Under the pieces are notes generated by a model, which was given only the letters and a program-made list of their open reading frames with translations, was not told where the DNA came from and ran no database searches. Shown here piece by piece: positions 1 to 6,691 of a stretch of DNA of 16,221 bases. The stretch lies in assembly GCA_005888525.1 (NCBI GenBank), contig VBAB01000064.1, positions 1 to 16,221 of the forward strand. The letters are read 5' to 3'. Positions within the stretch are counted from its first letter, which is position 1. Each line of letters begins with the position of its first letter. The stretch is from Alphaproteobacteria bacterium (lineage in GTDB: Bacteria > Pseudomonadota > Alphaproteobacteria > Rhizobiales > Hyphomicrobiaceae). Position numbers and translations under genes: made by a program.

Positions 1-654
1 CATGCCGAGCAGGGCGTTGATCTCCACCGTGCGCTTGATCTCGTTCGCCAGCGCGTCGTAGCGCGTCTCGACCGGAGTGCCCTCCATGAACTTCAGCTCC
101 CAGCGGTGCGCATTCTCGAGCGAGGCATAGCCGCCGTCGAGCAGCGCGCGCAGGAAGTTGAGGGTGGCCGCCGATTGGCGGTAGGCCTCGAGCTGCCGTT
201 GCGGATCGGGGATGCGCGACTGCGCTGTGAATTCGGGACCATTGATGATGTCGCCGCGGTAGCTCGGCAATTCCTTTCCGCTCTGCTTCTCGGTCGGCGA
301 GGAGCGCGGCTTGGCGAACTGCCCGGCGACCCGCCCCACCTTCACCACCTGCGTGTTGCCGGCGAAGGTCAGGATCAGCGCCATCTGCAGGAACAATTGA
401 AAATAGTCGCGGATATAGTCGGTCTTGTGCTCCTTGAAGCTCTCCGCGCAGTCGCCACCCTGCAGCAGGAAACCCTGGCCGCCGGCTATGCCCGCCAGCT
501 TCTCCTTGAGGGAGCGCACCTCCTTGATGAATACCAGCGGAGGGTAATTGCGCAGGTTGCGCTCCACCTCTTCCAGTGCCGCCTGGTCCGGATACTCCGG
601 CACCTGGAGGATGGGCTTCCCCCTCCAGCTGTCCAACCTCCACGGCTGAGCCAT
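1..654 (-). CDS. Class II DAHP synthase (3-deoxy-7-phosphoheptulonate synthase), N-terminal part
   Basis: This enzyme joins phosphoenolpyruvate and erythrose 4-phosphate in the first step of the shikimate pathway, in the cytoplasm. The first 218 codons are present and the gene runs off the left edge; the family is usually about 450-470 aa, so roughly half is visible. The N-terminus reads MAQPWRLDSW, then KPILQVPEYPD near residues 13-23, which is the hallmark opening of the plant/Mycobacterium-type (class II) family. GGDCAESF follows at residues 66-73, and its Cys69 corresponds to the known metal-binding Cys. VGRVAGQFAKPRSSP is the conserved substrate-binding Arg/Lys segment. The ATG at 654 is preceded on the minus strand by GGAGAGGACC, a good ribosome binding site. 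It is divergent from the hydrolase at 860. Naming varies between genomes (aroF, aroG, aroH), so no symbol is given. Confidence 0.95.
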   Translation of the reverse strand, partial: MAQPWRLDSWRGKPILQVPEYPDQAALEEVERNLRNYPPLVFIKEVRSLKEKLAGIAGGQGFLLQGGDCAESFKEHKTDYIRDYFQLFLQMALILTFAGNTQVVKVGRVAGQFAKPRSSPTEKQSGKELPSYRGDIINGPEFTAQSRIPDPQRQLEAYRQSAATLNFLRALLDGGYASLENAHRWELKFMEGTPVETRYDALANEIKRTVEINALLGM

Positions 655-690
655 GGTCCTCTCCTACGCGCCAAGTTCAGCTGCACGCCG

Positions 691-708
691 GTGCTTTCCG
701 AAAAGCAC
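691..708 (-). promoter_or_regulatory. Hairpin in the DAHP synthase leader
   Basis: A perfect 7-bp inverted repeat (GTGCTTT / AAAGCAC) with a 4-base loop lies 37 bases upstream of the DAHP synthase start. Read on the minus strand the apex is TTTCGGA, close to a stable UUCG-type tetraloop. It could affect leader folding or mRNA stability. No T-run follows, so it is not an intrinsic terminator, and I see no leader peptide rich in aromatic codons. The role is inferred. Confidence 0.35.
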
Positions 709-824
709 GCAGGGCCGCCACCCATGCACCAATGCCAGTGGGCTTTGCGCCGGCTTATAGGGGAAAGCCGCGCGCTTCGCCAGATTGCTGCATGGGATAT
801 TGCCTTCGTGCGCCGCCGCGCTAT

Positions 825-842
825 GTTAACGTATACGTTAAC
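825..842. promoter_or_regulatory. 18-bp perfect palindrome, candidate repressor operator
   Basis: GTTAACGTATACGTTAAC is its own reverse complement over all 18 bases. It ends 17 bases before the hydrolase start at 860, inside the divergent gap with the DAHP synthase gene. Size, symmetry and position fit the binding site of a dimeric repressor, for example of the TetR or MerR families. It is not a CtrA site, because the TTAA arms are 8 bases apart rather than 7. The cognate regulator is not in the window. Confidence 0.5.
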
Positions 843-859
843 TTCGCCGGAAGCGGAAC

Positions 860-1739
860 ATGCACGTCCCCGCAGTCGCACTGGAGCCGGCGCCGGCCGC
901 CTGCGGCATCGGCCGCGAGCTCATGGTGTCGGCGAAGGACGGCGTCGAGCTGACCGCCACGCTGTTCGAGCCCGGCATTGCCGCCGGGGGCGAGACCTCC
1001 CTTGTCGTGATCGGCGGCGCCACGGCGGTGAAGCGCAGCTACTACGCACGGTTCGCCGCCTACCTGGCCGAGCTGGGACACCCCGTCCTCACCTTCGACT
1101 ATCGGGGCATCGGCGGCTCCCGCCGCGGCTCGCTCATTGGCTCGAAGGTGCGCATGCGCGACTGGTGCACCCTCGATGTCCCGGGCGTGCTCGATTGGAC
1201 GCATCGCGCCTTCCCGCGGCGGCCCATCCACTGGGTCGGGCACAGCATGGGCGGCTTCGCCACCGGCCTTGCCCACAACAACCGCCTGATCGCCCGCCAG
1301 CTCAACGTCGCCACCCTCAGCGGCTACTGGGGCCGCATGGCCGCGCCCGAGCGCTATCGCGTGCGCCTGCTCATGCGGTTCCTGGCTCCGCCGGTGGTGT
1401 GGGCGAAAGGCTACTTCCCCGGTGTGCTGATGGGCGGCGAAGACTTGCCGGGGCCGGCCTTCCTCGAGTGGATGGGCTGGTGCATGGAGCCGGAGTTCCT
1501 GTTCGGCGACGACACGTTACCCGAGCGGCGACATTTCCCCGAATTCCGCGCGCCCATCCGCTTCGTGCAGGTCGCAGACGACCCCTGGGGTACTCCCGCG
1601 CTCGATCTGGCGGGTGACGCCCAGCGAAGCCGGCGTGCAGAAGATCGGCCACTTCGGCTTCTTCCGCCCTGACCTGCGCGACACGCTGTGGCGGCAAGCA
1701 GCGACGTGGCTGCTCGCAGTACAAACGAAGCCGGCATAG
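860..1739 (+). pseudogene. Alpha/beta-hydrolase (COG4757-like), frame-disrupted near the 3' end
   Basis: This is a predicted cytoplasmic serine hydrolase of unknown substrate. From ATG 860 (upstream GGAAGCGGAAC) the frame shows FDYRGIGGS at residues 79-87, the nucleophile elbow GHSMGG with Ser129, and the acid region QVADDPWGTP at about 237-246. It then degenerates into low-complexity sequence and stops at 1672. The missing C-terminus lies in the +1 frame from about 1602 to the TAG at 1737-1739: it reads RVTPSEAGVQ, then IGHFGFFRPDL, the family's conserved catalytic-His segment. Relatives have more residues between the DDxxGTP motif and this segment, so a small out-of-frame deletion around 1592-1610 explains the data better than a single-base slip. 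Either this is a real pseudogene or a sequence error. The 3' end abuts the convergent GGDEF/EAL gene. Confidence 0.75.
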
Positions 1740-1740
1740 G

Positions 1741-4194
1741 CTACGCCGCGTCGCGCGCGTGCTCTAAGGTGTCATTAAGCAGACGCTCGACCTCGCCCGG
1801 CGCTACCGCCGCACTGAAGTAGTAGCCCTGCGCCTCGGCACAGCCGAAGCCGCGCACCATCTCCAGCTGCCCGAAGTTCTCGACGCCCTCCGCTACGGTC
1901 AGCATGCCGAGGCTGTTTCCGAGGCCAACGATGGCCTCGACCAGCGCGCGCGCCTGCTCGCTGCTGTCCATGTCGCCGATGAACGCCCGATCGATCTTGA
2001 TCTTGTCGAAGGGAAAGCTGCGTAGGTAGCTGAGCGAGCAATAACCTCTTCCGAAATCGTCCATGACGATGCGCACGCCGAGCTGGCGCAGCTGATGCAG
2101 CGTGGCCAGTGCGTTCTGGCTGTCCTGCAACAGCACCGATTCGGTGATCTCGAGCTCGAGACGATGCGGGGGCAGGCCGGATGCCGCCAGTGCCTGCAGC
2201 ACCACCTCGATCAGGTCGCGCTTGATCTGCAAATGCGACAGGTTGATCGACACCTTGACCGGCGAGGGCCAGCGCGCCGCCTGCGCGCAAGCCCGGCGCA
2301 GGGCCCACTCGCCCAGCTCCAAGACCAGCCCTGCCTCCTCGGCCAGTGCGATGAAGTCGGCCGGCTGCATCGTGCCGCGCTCGGGGTGCGTCCAGCGCAT
2401 CAGACCTTCGAAGCCCGTCACCTTGCGCGTCTGGAGGCACACGAGCGGCTGATAGAAGAGCGCGAGCTCCTCCTTTTCGATTGCCTCGCGCAAATCGGTT
2501 TCGAGCTTGCGGCGCACCGCGATGTGGGCATTCATCTCGGCCTTGAAGAAGGAGTAGCCGTTCCTGCCGTCGGCCTTCGTCCGGTAGAGGGCAAGGTCCG
2601 CATTCTTGATGAGCTGGTCCGCATCGGTGCCGTCGCGCGGTGCCAGGGTCATGCCGATGCTGGTGGAGATGTCGATGCGGTGGCCGTTGATCTCGTAGGC
2701 CGCGCTGACGGTCTCGACGATGCGGGCGGCGAGCGCCTCGGTGCTGTCGATGTCGCGCACGTTGGCCTGAATGATGGCGAACTCGTCGCCGCCCAGGCGC
2801 GCCACGAGATCGCCCTGGCGCACGCAGCTGAGCAGGCGCTCGCTGACCTGCTTCAGGAGCACGTCGCCCACGGGATGCCCGAGCGTGTCGTTGACGGCCT
2901 TGAAGCGATCGAGGTCCAGACAGAAGACGGCAAATCCCTGGCCGCGCCGCAAGCGCAGCAGCGCCTGCTGCAACTGCTCGCGGAACAGCGCGCGGTTGGC
3001 GAGGTTCGTCAGCACGTCATGACGTGCCAGATGCGTGATCTCCTGCTCCTGGCGGCGGCGCTGGGTGATGTCCTCGTGCAGCGCTATCCAGCCGCCACCC
3101 TTCAGCGGCTGGCGCGCGACGGCGATGATGCGCTCGTTGCCGAACTCGATCGTCATGGTGCCGGCATGCTCAGAGCCCGGCGTCCAGTCTTCGCCCGTGG
3201 GATAGTGCCGCGCGCCCTTCTTCTCCCGGTAATCCCAAATCGCGCAGCGCACCGTGCCCGGCTGCACGAGCTCGCTCGGCAGATCGTACATCTCGCCATA
3301 GTGCTTGTTGCATACCAGGAGGCGCTCCTGGCTATCGAACATGCTGAGCCCCAACGGCATATGGTTGATCGCCGCGTCGAGCTGAAGATTGAGCCGCTCG
3401 AGCTCACCCTTCTTCTGCAAGAGCTCGATGGACTTGGCCTTGAAGACGGCCACCGAGCGCGCGAGGTTGCCCAGCTCGTCTTGATGCGCCAGTCCGGGGA
3501 TGTCGATCGAGGTGTCGTTGCGGGCGAGGCGGACAAGCGCGGTGCCGATCCCTTGCAGGCGCGACAGCACGCGGCGAAGCAACAGCAGGCCGATTGGGCC
3601 GATCAGCAATCCGCTCACCGCGGCAGCCGCGCATACCCAGGTCACGAGCGCGCGCGAGCTCGAGGCGACGTTCTCCAGCACTGCTTCGCCCGCGCGGGAT
3701 CGCCGCTGGCGCTCGGCTGCGACCTGACGCTGGAAATCCTGCATGGATTGGGCGTACTGGGCCGCCATGACGCTCGCCTGATACAGCCGCTCGTCGCGAA
3801 CGAATGCCAAGACCATCGCACCCAGCTGCGCGATATCGGCATATTGCTGGGAGAGCTCGTGCGACGGGCCATAGCCCATCCCCTGCATCAGCATGGGAAT
3901 TTGCACGGTGAGGTCCGCGAACGTTCGCTCGTCCTGCTGCCTCGTGCCCCAGTCGGACAGGAAGGGCGCCGTGGTCACCACCCGACGCTGCTGCTCGAGC
4001 CCGACCTCGAGGCTGGCGGAGAGCAAGACCACACCAAGACCATCCCCTTGAAACTGCCGCACCGCTTCTTCCGTGCGGCCGGCAAAATTCGTGGCGGCGG
4101 CCGCCAGCACGTAGACGACCGCCAGGATGAGGGCGATGGCGCCATAGAGCTTGGTGGCAATTTGTGGGTGCGGAAGGCGCAAGCGCTCGATCAT
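1741..4194 (-). CDS. Membrane-anchored PAS-GGDEF-EAL cyclic-di-GMP enzyme
   Basis: This predicted inner-membrane signalling protein makes and/or degrades cyclic di-GMP. With the start at 4194 it has 817 aa. There is a transmembrane helix at about 16-37, a periplasmic helical sensor region at about 38-182, a second helix at 183-207, HAMP at 207-259 and PAS at about 270-380. The GGDEF domain (388-550) has an intact GGDEF at 468-472 and an RxxD inhibitory site (RQGD, 459-462) five residues upstream. The EAL domain (563-810) reads EGL at 596-598 instead of EAL. It keeps the other key motifs: SINLSHLQ, ELEITES, MDDFGRGY, KIKIDR and AEGVE. The frame is open back to 4392, but the extension is basic and unlike a signal sequence; the Met before IERLRLPHPQ, which directly precedes the first helix, is preferred although its ribosome site is weak. 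Bifunctionality is inferred from intact motifs. Confidence 0.9.
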   Translation of the reverse strand: MIERLRLPHPQIATKLYGAIALILAVVYVLAAAATNFAGRTEEAVRQFQGDGLGVVLLSASLEVGLEQQRRVVTTAPFLSDWGTRQQDERTFADLTVQIPMLMQGMGYGPSHELSQQYADIAQLGAMVLAFVRDERLYQASVMAAQYAQSMQDFQRQVAAERQRRSRAGEAVLENVASSSRALVTWVCAAAAVSGLLIGPIGLLLLRRVLSRLQGIGTALVRLARNDTSIDIPGLAHQDELGNLARSVAVFKAKSIELLQKKGELERLNLQLDAAINHMPLGLSMFDSQERLLVCNKHYGEMYDLPSELVQPGTVRCAIWDYREKKGARHYPTGEDWTPGSEHAGTMTIEFGNERIIAVARQPLKGGGWIALHEDITQRRRQEQEITHLARHDVLTNLANRALFREQLQQALLRLRRGQGFAVFCLDLDRFKAVNDTLGHPVGDVLLKQVSERLLSCVRQGDLVARLGGDEFAIIQANVRDIDSTEALAARIVETVSAAYEINGHRIDISTSIGMTLAPRDGTDADQLIKNADLALYRTKADGRNGYSFFKAEMNAHIAVRRKLETDLREAIEKEELALFYQPLVCLQTRKVTGFEGLMRWTHPERGTMQPADFIALAEEAGLVLELGEWALRRACAQAARWPSPVKVSINLSHLQIKRDLIEVVLQALAASGLPPHRLELEITESVLLQDSQNALATLHQLRQLGVRIVMDDFGRGYCSLSYLRSFPFDKIKIDRAFIGDMDSSEQARALVEAIVGLGNSLGMLTVAEGVENFGQLEMVRGFGCAEAQGYYFSAAVAPGEVERLLNDTLEHARDAA

Positions 4195-4393
4195 CGAAGG
4201 TCGGGGCCCGCTCTTGCCTGATCGAAGCATTCCGCCGACGGCCGGGCGGCTGCGCGAGTCCAAAGCGCGACGGCAACGGGCACGGCGCCAAACCTGGGTC
4301 GTTGTCGGCGCACGCTTCTCCCCGCGTCTTCGATCGCCCCCGCGAGTACACGCGCGCCCAAGGGCGCCCATGCACATCCTCAGCACGCGCACG

Positions 4394-4411
4394 TTAAGCC
4401 GCCGGGCTTAA
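4394..4411. repeat. Inverted repeat TTAAGCC / GGCTTAA
   Basis: A perfect 7-bp inverted repeat with a 4-base centre (GCCG) lies about 200 bases upstream of the GGDEF/EAL start and about 70 bases past the end of gloA. There is no following T-run in either direction, so it is a poor terminator. It could be an operator for the GGDEF/EAL gene. The rest of the 287-base gap (4195-4481) shows nothing else I can support. Confidence 0.3.
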
Positions 4412-4481
4412 GAACCCGATCGCACACAGAGCAGATTTTTAGCAAATTCCTTCGCGATACCGTCCGGGTGGGGAGACCGCG

Positions 4482-4931
4482 TCACCACTTGCCGGTGTTG
4501 GGCATCGAGGCCCACGGCTCTTTCTTGGGCTGCGGGCTGGCACCTTTCTGCAGCAACTCGATCGAGACGTTGTCGGGCGAGCGGATGAACGCCATGCGCC
4601 CATCACGCGGAGGCCGGTTGATGGTGATGCCGGCTTGCATCAGTTTTTCGCACGTCGCGTAGATATCATCGACCTCGAAAGCCAGATGGCCGAAATTGCG
4701 GCCTTCGCCGTATTTCTCCGGGTCCCAATTGAAGGTGAGCTCCAGCAGGGGCGCACGCTCGGTGGCGGCGCGCGCCTTGTCGCTGGGAGCAGCCAAGAAA
4801 ATGTTCGTGTACCGGCCCGCCTCGCTCTCGATGCGACGAACCTCCTCCATGCCGAGCTTCTTGCAATAGAAGTCCAGGCTCTGCTCGATGTTGGTAACGC
4901 GCACCATTGTGTGCAGATATCGGAGAGACAC
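4482..4931 (-). CDS. gloA: Lactoylglutathione lyase (glyoxalase I)
   Basis: This metal enzyme converts the methylglyoxal-glutathione hemithioacetal to S-lactoylglutathione in the cytoplasm. It has 149 aa and a VOC fold with two beta-alpha-beta-beta-beta modules. All four expected metal ligands are present at the expected positions: His7 (YLHTMVRV), Glu64 (LLELTFNW), His82 (FGHLAFEVDD) and Glu125 (VSIELLQK). The start is GTG at 4931, read from an AGGAGG seven bases upstream. It restores the family N-terminus (RYLHTMVRV) that a start at the later ATG would cut, losing the His7 ligand. A longer open frame to 5186 has no family similarity and is rejected. The gene is monocistronic and divergent from the cold-shock gene. 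The C-terminal tail PQPKKEPWASMPNTGKW is an ordinary short extension. Confidence 0.93.
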   Translation of the reverse strand: MSLRYLHTMVRVTNIEQSLDFYCKKLGMEEVRRIESEAGRYTNIFLAAPSDKARAATERAPLLELTFNWDPEKYGEGRNFGHLAFEVDDIYATCEKLMQAGITINRPPRDGRMAFIRSPDNVSIELLQKGASPQPKKEPWASMPNTGKW

Positions 4932-5085
4932 TTCGACACCTCCTGCTGACGGCCCGAGCCTGGCTTGGCACGCTGCCTGTCGCAACATTGCCTCCCCTCC
5001 GGGCGCGGCGCAAGCGAGCGACCTACCTAGCCGAGGCGCAATGGCAACGCGCCGATCCGATTTCGCGGCCGCCCTCGAATCGCCA

Positions 5086-5104
5086 CGAAACTGTCGCAGT
5101 TTCG
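5086..5104. promoter_or_regulatory. 19-bp inverted repeat, candidate operator or hairpin
   Basis: CGAAACTG-TCG-CAGTTTCG is a perfect 8-bp inverted repeat around a 3-base centre. It lies 155 bases upstream of gloA and about 400 bases upstream of the cold-shock gene. The size and symmetry suit a dimeric regulator; as RNA it would form a compact hairpin without a T-run. Which neighbour it serves cannot be told. Confidence 0.4.
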
Positions 5105-5411
5105 CCCTCTGCGGCAGGGACGTTTCCGCGGCTCCGCACGCGTGACGAATCAGATGCGCGGAGGCCATTTCGGGCAAGACTTGCAAGCTCTTATCGTTTG
5201 CCGCGCAAGCTTATCCACGCGAAATGCACAGGTATCTGTAGTCCACAACTTAGTGTCGCCATCGATTCGATCTGCCAAATCAAGAACTGGAAGCGCATTC
5301 AGTCTCTTGCGCCAGTATTATCGAGGCTCGCATGCGACATCGACAGGTTTTTTTCCACCCCCGCGGCAAAATTTACTAGCGCCACTGAGAGGCCTTGGGT
5401 ATAGCGAAAGT

Positions 5412-5430
5412 GTGCTGTCGGGGACGGCAC
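5412..5430 (+). promoter_or_regulatory. Leader hairpin upstream of the cold-shock gene
   Basis: GTGCTGTC and GACGGCAC pair over 8 bp (one G-U) around a GGG loop, 80 bases before the start codon at 5511. Cold-shock mRNAs in other bacteria often carry structured, temperature-sensitive leaders; the same is possible here but is only inferred. Confidence 0.3.
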
Positions 5431-5510
5431 GGTCCTCGAGAGGGCAAAAATCGGGGCCCAAGCGTAACCGGCAGCAGGAGTGGTTCAAACGTAGAGCGGG
5501 GGGTTCCAGT

Positions 5511-6116
5511 ATGGTGCAGGAGAAAGACAAGTTTTCTCCAGACTATGCGGATATTCAGGGGAAGGAGAACGAAGCAGAGACGGGCGGCGACGCCAGTGTG
5601 GAGGTCTTCGAGATCGCCGGATCGATCAAATGGTTCGATGTCTCGAAGGGGTATGGGTTCATCGTGCCTGACAATGGGCTTGCCGACGTGCTGCTGCATG
5701 TCACATGCCTCAGGGCTGGCGGCTATCAGACGGCCTATGAGGGCGCCAGGGTCCACTGTCAGGTGCTCAAGCGACCCAGAGGCCTGCAGGCATTTCGCGT
5801 GCTTAGCATGGATGAGAGCACGGCGATACATCCCTCTCAGCTGCCGCAGCGCACGCACGTGCAAGTCACTGCGGAAAGCGACTGGGAGCGGGCCAGGGTA
5901 AAGTGGTTCAACAGAGTGCGTGGATTTGGATTCCTGACCCGTGGCGAAGGCACCCCAGACATCTTCGTGCACATGGAGACGCTGCGGCGCTTCGGCTTCA
6001 CCGAGCTGCGGCCGGATCAGGTCGTGCAGGTCCGCTGGGGCATGGGCATCAAGGGCTGCATGGCTGCCGACCTGCGGCCGGACGGTGTCCCGCCGGGCTT
6101 GCCGCCGAAGCATTGA
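5511..6116 (+). CDS. Double cold-shock-domain protein (CspA family)
   Basis: This is a predicted cytoplasmic single-stranded RNA/DNA-binding protein of 201 aa. It has an acidic N-terminal tail (about 1-33) and two cold-shock domains. The first (about 36-104) carries SIKWFDVSKGYGFI, containing RNP1, and VLLHV as RNP2. The second (about 128-195) carries RVKWFNRVRGFGFL and DIFVHM. Two-domain proteins of this kind are typical of Rhizobiales, where single-domain paralogues also exist. ATG 5511 is chosen because a G-run (GCGGGGGGTT) lies just upstream and the tail then matches this layout; the frame is open to 5142, but that part is non-coding in character. The first domain has a variant aromatic/basic surface after RNP2, so the two domains probably differ in ligand preference. 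It is followed closely by the DUF192 gene, possibly co-transcribed. Confidence 0.92.
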   Translation: MVQEKDKFSPDYADIQGKENEAETGGDASVEVFEIAGSIKWFDVSKGYGFIVPDNGLADVLLHVTCLRAGGYQTAYEGARVHCQVLKRPRGLQAFRVLSMDESTAIHPSQLPQRTHVQVTAESDWERARVKWFNRVRGFGFLTRGEGTPDIFVHMETLRRFGFTELRPDQVVQVRWGMGIKGCMAADLRPDGVPPGLPPKH

Positions 6117-6621
6117 CCCTGCCAGCAGCAGGATAGGCTCTCGCCGGGCCGCCCTCAAAGCGGCCTGGCTTTTTGTCGTGCTGGCGTTGTCGGCGAGCCT
6201 CCTCTACCCAGCCCATGCCATGCTGCGCGAGACCCTGAAACTCCTGACCACACAAGGGACGCACGTGATCGACGTCGAGATCACGGAATCCCCTGAGGAG
6301 AAGACGCAGGGCTTGATGTTCCGCACCCGCCTCAACGACAAGAGCGGGATGCTGTTCTTCTACGAGGTCCCGCAAGAAGTCACCATGTGGATGCGCAATA
6401 CCTACATTCCGCTGGACATGGTGTTCATCCGCGCCGATGGCGTCGTGCATCGCATCGAGGCGCACACCGTGCCGCTCTCCGAGGACATCGTTGCCTCGCG
6501 CGGCGACGTCACGGCCTGTCTCGAGCTCGCCGGCGGCGCGGCCGAGCGCCTCGGCCTCAAGCCCGGCGATCGGGTCGAGCACCGCTACTTCCAGCCGGAG
6601 AAGGCGCGGCCCCGGAAGTGA
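6085..6621 (+). CDS. DUF192 family protein, exported, start uncertain
   Basis: DUF192 proteins are small beta-rich proteins of unknown function, often secreted. The conserved core starts at about 6220 and contains EKTQGLMFRTRLNDKSGMLF, then VTMWMRNTYIPLDMVFI, the family signature, and a hydrophobic C-terminal part ending EHRYF. Before it, the same frame encodes RRAALKAAWLF, then a hydrophobic stretch ending in YPAHA, which looks like a signal peptide with an AHA cleavage site. No ATG precedes this signal peptide outside the cold-shock gene. The in-frame GTG at 6085 would give a 178-aa precursor and overlap the cold-shock gene by 32 bases, suggesting translational coupling. The alternative, ATG 6220, gives 133 aa with no signal. 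I prefer the exported form; family assignment is firm, the start is not. Confidence 0.8.
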   Translation: MSRRACRRSIDPASSRIGSRRAALKAAWLFVVLALSASLLYPAHAMLRETLKLLTTQGTHVIDVEITESPEEKTQGLMFRTRLNDKSGMLFFYEVPQEVTMWMRNTYIPLDMVFIRADGVVHRIEAHTVPLSEDIVASRGDVTACLELAGGAAERLGLKPGDRVEHRYFQPEKARPRK

Positions 6622-6691
6622 GCCCTTTCCGACCGCGCGCTGGCCGATCAGGTAATCCTTCAGGGACGAGCGGGCGAAGGGGGAGATCGGT

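Larger units (their letters stand above)
4932..5510. other. 579-base divergent intergenic region
   Basis: This gap separates gloA (leftward) from the cold-shock gene (rightward). No reading frame in it looks like a protein. It holds the gloA ribosome site, a 19-bp inverted repeat (5086-5104), a T-run (about 5346-5352) and a hairpin (5412-5430). The half nearer the cold-shock gene is less GC-rich than its surroundings, which fits a long regulated leader. I could not place a confident -35/-10 pair. Confidence 0.5.

Noticed and set aside
106..1617. 503-aa plus-strand open frame across the DAHP synthase and hydrolase genes
   Set aside because: It lies antisense to the DAHP synthase and out of frame with the hydrolase, is rich in Arg/His/Pro, and shows no family motif; it is a GC-rich shadow.
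2095..4221. 708-aa plus-strand open frame
   Set aside because: Fully antisense to the PAS-GGDEF-EAL gene, whose domains are unambiguous; no motif of its own.
5211..5219. DnaA-box-like TTATCCACG, with a weaker TAGTCCACA about 30 bases later, suggesting a replication origin
   Set aside because: Only one near match and one poor match, with no cluster of boxes, no strongly AT-rich unwinding region and no origin-linked gene nearby.
5376..6158. 260-aa minus-strand open frame
   Set aside because: Antisense to the double cold-shock gene; no recognisable domain.
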